DNA from: Arcobacter sp.
Lineage (GTDB): Bacteria > Campylobacterota > Campylobacteria > Campylobacterales > Arcobacteraceae
Direction: 5' to 3'
Assembly: GCA_016744485.1 (NCBI GenBank)
Contig: JADGEG010000042.1
Span: 1 to 12,779 of the forward strand
DNA: 12,779 nucleotides
Within the stretch, counting starts at the first letter, position 1. Each line of letters opens with the position of its first letter. Positions 1-8,188 of the stretch are shown here, piece by piece. The translations under genes were made by a program, and so were the position numbers. The notes beneath the pieces are model-generated. The model had not been told where the DNA came from, ran no database searches, and was given only the letters and a program-made list of their open reading frames with translations.

Positions 1-404
1 ATTTTTGATATGTGTTTAGATGAAAAGTTTTTTTTATTTAAAACAATAACATCTGAGTTTTTTTGTGCAAAGTCTTGATTAAAACTTTGTTTTGTAATAT
101 TTGCTGAACTAGAATATAAAATATCAAATTTTTTTATAAATTCATAAAAATGACTTGTTTGACTTATAACTCTAAATGCTTTTAAATTTGGATATATAAA
201 AGTGGTATATTTTGATTTTCTAACTTTTTTTTTAAATTTTTTTGGAATTCTTGTTTCTTGTTTCAAATATTTAAAATTTTTAAGTGTTTGTAGTATTTTT
301 TGTTTTTTACTTCTTTGTTTTATAGTAAAAAGTTTTTCATTATTAGAAGATGAAAAACCAACACTAGTGTCTGTTTGAACTAAATATATTAAATTTGAAT
401 CCAT
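1..404 (-). CDS. Short Sua5/YciO/YrdC-family protein, partial (C-terminus beyond the left edge)
   Basis: An open frame runs from an ATG at 404 to the window edge (134 residues, no stop), starting 3 nt after the carB stop. Three family landmarks are visible: a degenerate nucleotide-binding N-terminus, LVQTDTSVGF (about residues 8-17, compare PTDTVYGL); a K-x-R motif in IKQRSKKQ (about 29-36); and SSAN at about 103-106. In this family TsaC/Sua5 makes threonylcarbamoyl-AMP from threonine, bicarbonate and ATP for the t6A modification of tRNA. The protein is very lysine-rich and more compact than the usual 180-200 residue YrdC domain, so it may be a reduced TsaC or a paralogue of unknown role. No strong Shine-Dalgarno sequence precedes it, and it is probably read from the carB transcript. 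Family membership is fairly clear; exact function is not. Confidence 0.72.
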   Translation of the reverse strand, partial: MDSNLIYLVQTDTSVGFSSSNNEKLFTIKQRSKKQKILQTLKNFKYLKQETRIPKKFKKKVRKSKYTTFIYPNLKAFRVISQTSHFYEFIKKFDILYSSSANITKQSFNQDFAQKNSDVIVLNKKNFSSKHISK

Positions 405-407
405 TTT

Positions 408-3400
408 TTAGTCATTTAAGAAATCTTGAATAGACTTTACATCTAAAACATTTTGTTCTTTTAAAGCTCTCATTGCCTCCACACAAGCAAAAGTAGCAGC
501 AACTGTCGTAACATAAGGTATTTTCATTCGTAAAACTATTCTTCTTATATTTCTTCCATCACTTTTTGAACTTTCTTGCCCGTCTGAAGTATTAAAAGCA
601 AGTGCTATATCACCATTTGTTAATAAATCAGCAATATTTGGTCTTCCTTCAGATATTTTAAGAACCTTTTCACACTGTATTCCTGCATGAATAATTGCTT
701 GATGAGTCTTTCCAGTTGATACAACCAAAAAACCAAGCTCCACTAAACTTTTAGCTATTTGTGCAGCAAATTGTTTGTCTAAGTCACATAAAGAAATAAA
801 TACTTTACCTTTAGTTGGTAAATCATTTTGTGCAGCACTTTGAGCTTTTGCATAAGATTTGGCAAAAGAGTTTGAAATACCCATGACTTCACCTGTTGAT
901 TTCATTTCTGGAGTTAAAATCATATCAGAACCAGATAATTTAGAAAAAGGATAAACTGCTTCTTTAACTGCTACATGATCTCTTAAAATTGGTTTGAAAA
1001 CACCATTTCCTTCCCAAACTAAATCAAAATTATAAGCAGCTAATGCAGTTTTTAAGTCTTGCCCCCACATAACACGAGTTGCCACTTTTGCTAGTGGCAT
1101 ACCTGTTGCTTTTGATACAAAAGGTACAGTTCTTGAGGCTCTTGGATTTACCTCTATTAAATATATATCACCTTGATAAATAGCATATTGTACATTCATA
1201 AGTCCAATGACACCTAAGTTTAATGCCATATTTTTTGTTTTTTCTTCTAATTGTTTGATTAAAGAAGGACTTATAGAAACAGGTGGTAAAGAACAAGCTG
1301 AATCACCTGAATGCACTCCAGCTTCTTCAATATGTTGCATAATTCCACCAATATATACTTCTTTACCATCACAAATACAATCAACATCAAGCTCAATGGC
1401 TCTATCTAAAAACTTATCTATTAAAACAGGTGCATCATTTGAAACTTCTACAGCTGCTAACATGTATTTTTTAAGCTCTAGCTGAGAGTAAACAATTCTC
1501 ATTCCACGTCCACCTAAAACAAAAGAAGGACGAACTAGCACTGGATATCCAATTTTATTGGCAATTTTAACAGCTTCTTGAACTTCAATAGCTGTTCCAT
1601 TTTCAGGTTGTAGTAAACCAGCTTTTTCAACAAACTTTGAGAATTTTTTTCTATCTTCTGCTAAATCAATAACTTCAGCTGTTGTACCAATAATTTTTGC
1701 TCCTATTGTACTTAAAGCATTTGCTAATTTTAAAGGAGTCTGTCCCCCAAAATGAACTATTACACCATCTGGCTTTTCTTTTTCAATTACAGATCTTACA
1801 TGCTCAAAATCAATTGGTTCAAAATAAAGTACATCAGAAGTATCATAATCAGTTGATACAGTTTCGGGATTACAGTTATACATTATTGTTTTAACACCTA
1901 TTTCTTTTAAAGCAAAAGAAGCATGTACACAACAATAATCAAATTCTATTCCTTGACCAATTCTGTTTGGACCTCCTCCAATTATTAATACTTTTTTTTC
2001 ATCATTGGTTTCTTTTTTTACACTTGGAAGTTTTGTAATATTTGTACTTGAATAAAGGTATGGAGTAAGTGCTTTAAATTCAGCGGCACAAGTATCAACT
2101 TCATTATATTCAAAATCAACATCTAATTTTTTTCTTGCTTTATAAATATCATCTTCACTTTTATTAATTAAAGAAGCTATCATTAAATCAGAAAAACCAT
2201 TTGATTTAGCTCTTCTCATAGCTTTTTCATCATTTAAAATAGTATCATTCATTGATATTTCAATATTATAAATTTCTCGAAATTTAGCTAAATACCAAGG
2301 ATCAATTTTTGATAAATCAAAAAGTTCTTCATTGCTTAAGCCTTCTCTATATCCTTGCATTAGATATAATAATCTTTTTTCGTTTGGTCGTCTAATCTCT
2401 TTTTTAATAAATTCTACATTGGCTTTTATTTTATCAAAACCAATAAGTCCAGTTTCTAGTGAACATAAAGCTTTTTGAATAGATTCATTAAAGGTTCTTC
2501 CCATTGCCATAACTTCACCAACACTTTTCATAGAAGTAGTTAATGTTGAGTCTGCTTTAGGAAATTTTTCAAAAGTAAAACGAGGAATTTTTGTAACAAT
2601 ATAATCAATTACGGGTTCAAAAGAAGCAGTTGTTCCTGTGATATCATTTTGTATTTCATCTAAGGTAAAACCAACAGCTAATAAAGTTGCTACTTTTGCA
2701 ATAGGATAACCTGTTGCTTTAGATGCAAGTGCAGAAGATCTTGATACTCGTGGATTCATCTCAATTACTATCATTCTTCCAGTATCTGGACAAATTGAGA
2801 ACTGTACATTTGAACCACCAGTATCAACACCAATTTCTCGCAAAATTGCAAAAGAAGCATTTCTCATATTTTGATATTCTTTATCAGTTAATGTAAGTGC
2901 AGGAGCAATAGTTATACTATCTCCTGTATGAACACCCATAGGATCTAAGTTTTCAATTGAACAAACTATAATACAATTATCTTTTGTATCTCGTATAACT
3001 TCCATCTCATACTCTTTCCAACCAAGCATAGATTCCATAATCTCAATCTCATTAATTGGAGAGGCATTAATTCCAGCTTCAGCTAATATTTTAAATTCAT
3101 CCATATTATAAGCAACACCGCTACCACCACCTGCTAAAGTAAAAGAAGCTCTTGAAATTACTGGAAAACCTATGTCTTTTACAACTTTTATAGCTTCATC
3201 AACACTATAGGCATTTGCACTTTTTGGTAAATCCATACCAATTTTTATCATAGCTTCATTAAAAAGATGCCTATCTTCGCCTTTTTTAATAGCTTCTGGT
3301 TTAGCTCCTAAAAACTTAACTCCATCAAGCATTCCTTTATCATACATAGAAGTTGCAACATTAAGTGCAGTTTGCCCTCCCATGGTTGGTAAAATAGCAT

Positions 3401-3650
3401 CAATATTTTCTTGTTTTATTATCTTTGTAACAACTTCTTCTGTTATTGGTTCAATATATGTTTTGTCAGCAAATTCTGGATCTGTCATAATTGTTGCAGG
3501 ATTTGAGTTAATCAAAATAACTCTATAACCTAATTCTTTAAGTGTTTTTGTAGCTTGTGTACCTGAATAATCAAATTCACAAGCTTGCCCAATAATTATA
3601 GGACCTGATCCTATAAGTAAAATTGTTTTTATATCTTGTTGTTTTGGCAT
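408..3650 (-). CDS. carB: Carbamoyl-phosphate synthetase, large subunit
   Basis: CarB makes carbamoyl phosphate from bicarbonate, ammonia (delivered from glutamine by CarA) and two ATP, feeding pyrimidine and arginine synthesis in the cytoplasm. The 1080 residues match the family length (about 1070) and show the expected duplication. The first half opens with LLIGSGPIIIGQACEFDYSG (11-30) and has an ATP-grasp core with EDR at 125-127, a glycine loop at 167-182 and EMNPRVSRSSALASKATGYP in its C-terminal part. The second half opens with LIIGGGPNRIGQGIEFDY and has VRPSFVLGGRG and EVNPRASRTVPFVSKATG. From about residue 940 there is an MGS-like allosteric domain (KGKVFISL, then VVSTGKT), where ornithine and UMP act in enterobacterial enzymes. 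No carA lies beside it, so the small subunit must be encoded elsewhere. A purine-rich AGGGA lies about 9 nt before the ATG. Confidence 0.98.
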   Translation of the reverse strand: MPKQQDIKTILLIGSGPIIIGQACEFDYSGTQATKTLKELGYRVILINSNPATIMTDPEFADKTYIEPITEEVVTKIIKQENIDAILPTMGGQTALNVATSMYDKGMLDGVKFLGAKPEAIKKGEDRHLFNEAMIKIGMDLPKSANAYSVDEAIKVVKDIGFPVISRASFTLAGGGSGVAYNMDEFKILAEAGINASPINEIEIMESMLGWKEYEMEVIRDTKDNCIIVCSIENLDPMGVHTGDSITIAPALTLTDKEYQNMRNASFAILREIGVDTGGSNVQFSICPDTGRMIVIEMNPRVSRSSALASKATGYPIAKVATLLAVGFTLDEIQNDITGTTASFEPVIDYIVTKIPRFTFEKFPKADSTLTTSMKSVGEVMAMGRTFNESIQKALCSLETGLIGFDKIKANVEFIKKEIRRPNEKRLLYLMQGYREGLSNEELFDLSKIDPWYLAKFREIYNIEISMNDTILNDEKAMRRAKSNGFSDLMIASLINKSEDDIYKARKKLDVDFEYNEVDTCAAEFKALTPYLYSSTNITKLPSVKKETNDEKKVLIIGGGPNRIGQGIEFDYCCVHASFALKEIGVKTIMYNCNPETVSTDYDTSDVLYFEPIDFEHVRSVIEKEKPDGVIVHFGGQTPLKLANALSTIGAKIIGTTAEVIDLAEDRKKFSKFVEKAGLLQPENGTAIEVQEAVKIANKIGYPVLVRPSFVLGGRGMRIVYSQLELKKYMLAAVEVSNDAPVLIDKFLDRAIELDVDCICDGKEVYIGGIMQHIEEAGVHSGDSACSLPPVSISPSLIKQLEEKTKNMALNLGVIGLMNVQYAIYQGDIYLIEVNPRASRTVPFVSKATGMPLAKVATRVMWGQDLKTALAAYNFDLVWEGNGVFKPILRDHVAVKEAVYPFSKLSGSDMILTPEMKSTGEVMGISNSFAKSYAKAQSAAQNDLPTKGKVFISLCDLDKQFAAQIAKSLVELGFLVVSTGKTHQAIIHAGIQCEKVLKISEGRPNIADLLTNGDIALAFNTSDGQESSKSDGRNIRRIVLRMKIPYVTTVAATFACVEAMRALKEQNVLDVKSIQDFLND

Positions 3651-3687
3651 TGATTTAATTCCCTATTAGCATTTTAAAAATCCTGCA

Positions 3688-3693
3688 ATTGTA
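3688..3693 (-). promoter_or_regulatory. Candidate -10 box of the carB promoter
   Basis: Read on the minus strand this is TACAAT, in the context AAGATACAATTGC, about 40 nt before the carB ATG. No TTGACA-like -35 box stands at the usual distance; the upstream DNA is simply AT-rich. That fits the vegetative promoters of Campylobacterota, which rely on a strong -10 and periodic AT tracts. The predicted start near 3681 would give a leader of about 30 nt. AT-rich DNA produces such hexamers by chance, so this is tentative. Confidence 0.4.
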
Positions 3694-3855
3694 TCTTAAA
3701 TAAGCTTTATATATAGTTATTTTACTTATTAAATATAAGTGTAATTTTAACGAATTTTATATATTTAAATTTACAAGTAAAATGTAGAGTAAAAATTATT
3801 TTGAGTATATCTTTTATAGTAGATTAATTTATTTATATAAAGTATGATATACTAA

Positions 3856-3861
3856 TATAAT
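3856..3861 (+). promoter_or_regulatory. Candidate -10 box (TATAAT) for the helicase gene cluster
   Basis: A consensus TATAAT stands 18 nt before the helicase ATG, preceded by AT-rich DNA and no clear -35 box. If used, transcription would start close to 3868 and leave only about a dozen untranslated bases, just enough to keep the GGAG ribosome-binding site at 3871-3874. An alternative -10 is TATAGT at 3815-3820, which would give a longer leader. I cannot choose firmly between them. Confidence 0.4.
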
Positions 3862-3879
3862 GCAGTATATGGAGAAAAA

Positions 3880-5934
3880 ATGATTGAAGATTTTTTATCA
3901 AAGCTAAATGAGTCACAAAAAGAAGCTACACAATATGTTGATGGTGCTTTATTGATTTTAGCAGGGGCAGGTTCTGGAAAAACTAAAACGATTACAGCAA
4001 GGCTTGCATATCTTATATCAATAGGAATAGATCCTAAATCTATTTTAACTCTTACATTTACTAATAAAGCTGCATTAGAAATGAGAACAAGAGCATTTGC
4101 TATTTTAGACAATGAGTTAATTAATACTCCACCATTATTGTGTACTTTTCATAAGTTTGGTTTATTATTTTTAAAATTTAATATGAATGAATTAAATAGG
4201 AAAAATAACTTTGTGATAATTGATAATGACGATAAAAAAAGAATTCTAAGAACAATTGATAAAGAAATAACTACATCTATACTAGTTAGTGAAATATCAA
4301 AATATAAAAATACATTATTGACTCCATTTGATGCTAAAAAGGCTGCACAGTTAAAGTTATATCAACAGATTGCAGATGTTTATGAAAAATATGAATTATA
4401 TTTAGTAAAAAATAATTTAGTAGATTTTGACGACTTAATACTTTTACCTTATAAAATTCTAGAACAAAACGAAGAACTTTCAAAACTTACAAGTCAAAAA
4501 TATCAGTATATTATGGTAGATGAATATCAAGATACGAATGAACTTCAATATAAATTATTAAAACTTCTTTGCTCAATGCATAATAATCTTTGTGTTGTAG
4601 GAGATGATGATCAAAGTATTTATGGTTGGAGAGGTGCAAATGTTAGAAATATTTTAAATTTTAATAAATGTTTTGACAATACTAAAATTATTAAGCTTGA
4701 AAATAATTATAGATCAACCCATACAATTTTAAAACATGCAAATGAGTTAATAGAACATAATAGAAATAGGTTAGGTAAAAAATTAATAGGTACTAGATTA
4801 CAAGGAAATTCAATAAGAGTTTATGAATCTAGAGATGAAAATGATGAAACTAGAAAAATTATTGATGATATAAAAAAACTTTTTGCCCAAGATGTAAGTG
4901 CAAAAGATATAGCTGTATTATTTAGAGTCAACGCCTTATCTAGATCTTTAGAAGAAGGTTTTAGTAGAGCAAATATTTCTTATAAATTAGTTGGTGGAAT
5001 TAAATTTTATGAAAGATATGAAATAAAAGATTTAATTGCTTTTTTTAGATTAATAAGTAATGTAAATGATAATTTTTCAATTGAAAGAATTATTAATAAA
5101 CCAAAAAGAGGTATAGGAAAAGCTACAGTTGATAAACTTAAAAATAAATCTATTGAGATGAAAAAATCTATTTTTCACATATTAGAAACATTTTCTTTTG
5201 ATGAGTTAACAGCTATTGTAGGTAAAAAAAATTCACGAACACTAAAAGTATTTGTAGCTTCTATTATGGATTTAATTGATATATTAAAAGAATCAAAAAT
5301 GAAATTTTTAGATTTATTTGAAGATACTTTTGATTATAGGGCTTCTTATAATAATCTTCCAGATGGTATTGAAAGACAAGCTAACATTGATGAATTTTAT
5401 GCTTATATTAAAGATTATTTTATTCAAAAACCAGAGCTTACTTTAGAAGATTTTTTAAATGAAATTTCTTTAACAAGTGAAAAAAATACATTATATGAAG
5501 AATCTATTTCTATGATGAGTATTCACTCTGCAAAAGGATTAGAATATAAAAATATTTTTATTATAGGGCTAGAAGAAGGTTTTTTCCCTTTAACAGGAGA
5601 TGGTAATGATATTGAAGAAGAAAGACGCTTAGCTTATGTCGCATTTACAAGAGCTATGGATAACTTAACTCTTTCTTATTCTCATTCAAGATTTTATAAA
5701 GGTAAAAGAGCTTCATTATTAAAAAGTAGATTTTTATGTGAAAGTGGCTTAATAAAAGGTCATTTAAGAATACAAAAACAAAGTACTTTTAGAACAGGTG
5801 ATTTAATCAAACATAAAATTTTTGGTATGGGGAGAGTTCAAAGATCTGTAAATGTTGCCAAAGATTATAAATTAACTATTAATTTTGGCGGAACAAGAAG
5901 AGATATACTTTCTTCTTTTGTGGAAAAAATTTAA
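3880..5934 (+). CDS. uvrD: UvrD/Rep/PcrA-type superfamily 1A DNA helicase
   Basis: This is an ATP-driven 3'-5' DNA helicase of the kind used in repair, removal of proteins from DNA and restart of replication. All helicase motifs are present in order: Q motif (LNESQ, 9-13), Walker A AGAGSGKT (28-35), TFTNKAA, motif II DEYQDT (from 214), motif III GDDDQSIYGWRG (from 241), motif IV NNYRST, motif V HSAKGLEYKNIF (from 549) and motif VI RRLAYVAFTRA (582-592). The C-terminal 45 or so residues (TGDLIKHKIFGMGRVQ) form the Tudor-like tail typical of UvrD and PcrA. At 684 residues it is slightly shorter than E. coli UvrD. The start has GGAG 5 nt upstream. It heads the cluster with truB, ispE and smpB; uvrD, pcrA and rep cannot be told apart from sequence alone. 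Confidence 0.95.
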   Translation: MIEDFLSKLNESQKEATQYVDGALLILAGAGSGKTKTITARLAYLISIGIDPKSILTLTFTNKAALEMRTRAFAILDNELINTPPLLCTFHKFGLLFLKFNMNELNRKNNFVIIDNDDKKRILRTIDKEITTSILVSEISKYKNTLLTPFDAKKAAQLKLYQQIADVYEKYELYLVKNNLVDFDDLILLPYKILEQNEELSKLTSQKYQYIMVDEYQDTNELQYKLLKLLCSMHNNLCVVGDDDQSIYGWRGANVRNILNFNKCFDNTKIIKLENNYRSTHTILKHANELIEHNRNRLGKKLIGTRLQGNSIRVYESRDENDETRKIIDDIKKLFAQDVSAKDIAVLFRVNALSRSLEEGFSRANISYKLVGGIKFYERYEIKDLIAFFRLISNVNDNFSIERIINKPKRGIGKATVDKLKNKSIEMKKSIFHILETFSFDELTAIVGKKNSRTLKVFVASIMDLIDILKESKMKFLDLFEDTFDYRASYNNLPDGIERQANIDEFYAYIKDYFIQKPELTLEDFLNEISLTSEKNTLYEESISMMSIHSAKGLEYKNIFIIGLEEGFFPLTGDGNDIEEERRLAYVAFTRAMDNLTLSYSHSRFYKGKRASLLKSRFLCESGLIKGHLRIQKQSTFRTGDLIKHKIFGMGRVQRSVNVAKDYKLTINFGGTRRDILSSFVEKI

Positions 5935-5960
5935 ATACAAAAGATAATTTAAGAATACAC

Positions 5961-6812
5961 TTGCAAAAACGATTTTATAATAAAGACAAATTAAACAAAT
6001 TAGTAGTAGTTTATAAACCTATATATATCAGTTCTAATTATTTTTTAAATAAAATAAAAAGAATGTATAAAAATAAAAAAGCTGGATTTTCAGGTACACT
6101 TGATCCTTTTGCTTGTGGTTGTTTAATAGTTGCTTTTGGTCAATATACAAAATTATTTAAATATTTTAAAAAAACACCAAAAACATATAGAGCAGTTTTA
6201 TGGTTAGGAGCTAGATCTTATTCTGATGATCTTGAGAATATTATTGATATAAAAAATTCAAAAATATTAGGTGTAGATTTTATTAAAGAAAAGCTTCAAA
6301 AACTACAAACTTCTATTATATATAAACCTTCTATTTATTGTGCAAAAAAAATAAATGGTGTAAGAGCTTATACTTTAGCAAGAAAAGGTGAACTTGTTAC
6401 TTTAAAAGATGAGATTATGACTGTATCAAAAATAAAATTTATTTCTTACTCTCATCCTTTTATAACATTTGAAGCAAGTGTATCTGAAGGCTCTTATATA
6501 AGAAGTTTAGGACAAATTTTAGCAAAAAGATTAAATAGTGTGGGAACTTTATCTTGTCTTGAAAGATTAAACGAAGGTGAATTTTTTTATGATAATTTAA
6601 ATTCTTTAGATCCTCTAGATTATTTAGATTTAGAACAAAATATCTATACAGGTACTAAAGAATGGCTTGAAGATGGGAAAAAGATTTCTATTGAACACTT
6701 AAAAAATAAATCTAATGGAAAATATTTGATAATATTTGATGATTTTTTTAGTATAATTGAAATTGAAAATTTTCTTGTAAAATATATCTTAAATAAGGTA
6801 ATGCGTAAATGA
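5961..6812 (+). CDS. truB: tRNA pseudouridine-55 synthase
   Basis: TruB converts uridine 55 in the T-loop of elongator tRNAs to pseudouridine. The signature AGFSGTLDPFACGCLIVAFG begins at residue 41 and contains the catalytic aspartate, D48. Other family features are VYKPIYISSN (17-26), KTYRAVLWLGA with a following DDLENI, and the RNA-binding segment VSEGSYIRSLG. The 283 residues are normal for the Campylobacterota branch, and the tail FFSIIEIENF looks like the native C-terminus. The start is a TTG at 5961; no ATG or GTG in this frame lies between the helicase stop and the conserved KP motif, and only a weak TAAGAA precedes it, so start confidence is moderate. Its stop overlaps the ispE start by 4 nt (ATGA), implying translational coupling. 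Confidence 0.95.
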   Translation: MQKRFYNKDKLNKLVVVYKPIYISSNYFLNKIKRMYKNKKAGFSGTLDPFACGCLIVAFGQYTKLFKYFKKTPKTYRAVLWLGARSYSDDLENIIDIKNSKILGVDFIKEKLQKLQTSIIYKPSIYCAKKINGVRAYTLARKGELVTLKDEIMTVSKIKFISYSHPFITFEASVSEGSYIRSLGQILAKRLNSVGTLSCLERLNEGEFFYDNLNSLDPLDYLDLEQNIYTGTKEWLEDGKKISIEHLKNKSNGKYLIIFDDFFSIIEIENFLVKYILNKVMRK

Positions 6813-7570
6813 AAGAAAAGTCATATGCAAAAGTCAATATTTTTTTGAAAATAAAATCTTCAAGAAATGAATATCATGAAATAGTATCTCGTTTTGTTAA
6901 AGTAAACAATTTATATGATGAAATATTTTTTGAAAAGAAAGCATGTACTACTTTTGAACTTTATGGAAATTTTTCTTGTTCTTTAAAAGATAATACTATT
7001 TATAAAGCCTATGTACTTTTAAAAGATAAATTTAATGTTGTAGAGACTTTTTTTCAAACACATTGTGTAAAAGTTGAAAAAAATATACCAGAGTATTCTG
7101 GACTTGGTGGTGGTAGCTCTAATGTGGCAGTATTTATGTTAATGATTAACCAAATATGTAAATTGAATTTATCTAAAGATGAATTAGCCAAAATAGGTGT
7201 AAAAATAGGAGCAGATGTTCCTTTTTTTATTTATGAGTTTAATAGTGCAAATGTTAGTGGAATTGGTGAAATAGTTGAAGAATTTAATGATGAATTATTA
7301 AATATAGAGATTTTTACTCCTAATGTTCAATGTTCAACTAAAAAAATTTTTAAATTATTTAGAACAAAATTTTATAAAGAAATTCTTGCAAAGGATGAAG
7401 AGTTTTTGCTAAAATTAAGTTCTAAAGATATTATTAAAAAATATGATAAAAAATATTTAAATGATCTTTATTCTCCAGCAGTAGAAGAATATAAAGAACT
7501 TGAAAAGTATGCAGATGATAATTTGTTTTTTTCAGGATCAGGAAGTTCATTTTTTAGGATAATAAATTAG
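6809..7570 (+). CDS. ispE: 4-diphosphocytidyl-2-C-methyl-D-erythritol kinase
   Basis: IspE phosphorylates CDP-methylerythritol with ATP, the fourth step of the MEP route to isoprenoids. This GHMP-family kinase shows the three expected regions: the N-terminal KSYAKVNIFLKI (4-15), the glycine-rich ATP loop PEYSGLGGGSSN (94-105), and GADVPFF (134-140) carrying the catalytic aspartate, D136. The C-terminal GHMP motif FSGSGSSFF starts at 241. At 253 residues it is shorter than E. coli IspE (283), as I recall is common in this phylum. Translation is probably coupled to truB through the ATGA overlap, and the stop codon TAG is directly followed by the smpB ATG. Confidence 0.95.
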   Translation: MKEKSYAKVNIFLKIKSSRNEYHEIVSRFVKVNNLYDEIFFEKKACTTFELYGNFSCSLKDNTIYKAYVLLKDKFNVVETFFQTHCVKVEKNIPEYSGLGGGSSNVAVFMLMINQICKLNLSKDELAKIGVKIGADVPFFIYEFNSANVSGIGEIVEEFNDELLNIEIFTPNVQCSTKKIFKLFRTKFYKEILAKDEEFLLKLSSKDIIKKYDKKYLNDLYSPAVEEYKELEKYADDNLFFSGSGSSFFRIIN

Positions 7571-8035
7571 ATGAAAAATACAAAAATAAATTTAACATTT
7601 AAAAATAAAAAAGCATTTCATGATTATTTTATATTAGAAACTATAGAAGCTGGAATTGTACTTGAAGGAAGTGAAGTAAAAGCTTTAAGAGAAGGAAGAA
7701 TAAATTTAAAAGATTCTTTTATAAGAATTATTAAAAATGAAGCTTTTATTTTTAATATGCATATTTCACATTTAAATACTACTCATGCTACATATAAACC
7801 AGATGAAAAAAGAGAAAGAAAGCTTTTGTTACATAAAAAAGAAATTGATAAACTACATGAGCAAGTTATGAAAAAAGGAATTAGTGTTGTACCTTTGAAA
7901 TTGTATTTTAATAAAAGAAATATTGCAAAAGTACAAATAGCAAGTGCTAAGGGTAAAAAACTATATGATAAAAGAGAAGATTTAAAACAAAAAACATTAA
8001 AAAGAGAAACACAACTTGCATTAAAAAATTATTAA
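7571..8035 (+). CDS. smpB: SsrA (tmRNA)-binding protein
   Basis: SmpB binds tmRNA and brings it to stalled ribosomes for trans-translation. The 154 residues contain the family core ETIEAGIVLEGSEVKALREG, then NLKDSFIRI, FNMHISHL, and the conserved RERKLLLHKKEI and KLYFNKRNIAKVQIASAKGK segments. The basic C-terminal tail (KKLYDKREDLKQKTLKRE) is the part that fits the decoding centre in place of mRNA. It starts directly after the ispE stop with no spacer, so it depends on ispE translation. It is the last gene of the cluster. No tmRNA gene (ssrA) lies in this window. Confidence 0.98.
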   Translation: MKNTKINLTFKNKKAFHDYFILETIEAGIVLEGSEVKALREGRINLKDSFIRIIKNEAFIFNMHISHLNTTHATYKPDEKRERKLLLHKKEIDKLHEQVMKKGISVVPLKLYFNKRNIAKVQIASAKGKKLYDKREDLKQKTLKRETQLALKNY

Positions 8036-8064
8036 GATTATAATGATTTATTTTTTAATCTTAA
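8032..8064 (+). terminator. Weak inverted repeat overlapping the smpB stop codon
   Basis: TTAAGATTA (8032-8040) pairs perfectly with TAATCTTAA (8056-8064) around a 15-nt loop. The stem is only 9 bp, nearly all A-T, and no T-tract follows it, so it is a poor intrinsic terminator by the usual rules. It could mark the end of the smpB transcript, protect the 3' end, or be chance in AT-rich DNA. Confidence 0.3.
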
Positions 8065-8130
8065 AAATAGCTTTATTATTAATATTAAAAAATAAATTAA
8101 GTTTTAAGCTAAATTTTATTGATTTTGTGT

Positions 8131-8136
8131 TATAAT
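8131..8136 (+). promoter_or_regulatory. Candidate -10 box of the cco operon promoter
   Basis: TATAAT stands in the context TTTTGTGTTATAATTTCG, a T-rich upstream stretch with an extended-type TGT just before the hexamer, as in Campylobacterota sigma-70 promoters. It lies 58 nt before the ccoN ATG and would give a leader of about 50 nt. There is no good -35 hexamer. I saw no convincing FNR/CRP-type palindrome (TTGAT-N4-ATCAA) nearby, so how oxygen affects expression cannot be read here. Confidence 0.6.
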
Positions 8137-8181
8137 TTCGTATATTTTGACAAGCTATTGGGGTTTGTACATATAAATCAT

Positions 8182-8188
8182 AAGGAGG
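8182..8188 (+). promoter_or_regulatory. Shine-Dalgarno AAGGAGG that fixes the ccoN start
   Basis: A perfect AAGGAGG lies 6 nt before the ATG at 8195. A TTG at 8192 is in the same frame but only 3 nt from this site, too close for initiation. The ATG at 8195 is therefore the better start. Confidence 0.85.

Larger units (their letters stand above)
3651..3879. other. Divergent intergenic region between carB and the helicase gene
   Basis: This 229-nt stretch separates two divergent genes, so it must hold promoters for both. It is extremely AT-rich and has no credible gene. Besides the two candidate -10 boxes it contains two small inverted repeats that could be operator-like or chance: ACTTAT-TAAAT-ATAAGT at 3724-3740 and TTTAC-AA-GTAAA at about 3770-3781. 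I could not recognise a binding site for a named regulator. Confidence 0.6.

Noticed and set aside
1207..1485. Plus-strand open frame of about 92 codons
   Set aside because: It lies wholly inside carB on the other strand, has low-complexity Ser-rich composition and matches no family; it is an antisense shadow.
1697..1894. Plus-strand open frame of about 65 codons inside carB
   Set aside because: Antisense to a conserved CarB region, with Leu/Gln/His-rich composition typical of a shadow frame.
3655..3672. Five-codon mini-frame (MLIGN) in the carB leader, ending 4 nt before the carB start
   Set aside because: It has AGGA upstream but would begin almost at the predicted transcript end, and lacks arginine codons or a uridine-rich switch that would suggest attenuation. 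Such mini-frames are common by chance.
3852..4112. Minus-strand open frame of about 86 codons over the helicase start
   Set aside because: It is antisense to the Walker A region of the helicase and has no ribosome-binding site or family resemblance.
8068..8111. TAGCTT...AAGCTA pair as an additional smpB terminator
   Set aside because: Only 6 bp with a 32-nt loop and no T-tract; expected by chance in such AT-rich DNA.
8147..8177. TTGACA followed by TATAAA as an alternative cco promoter
   Set aside because: The spacing is 19 nt and transcription would begin at or within the ribosome-binding site, so the upstream TATAAT at 8131 is a better candidate.
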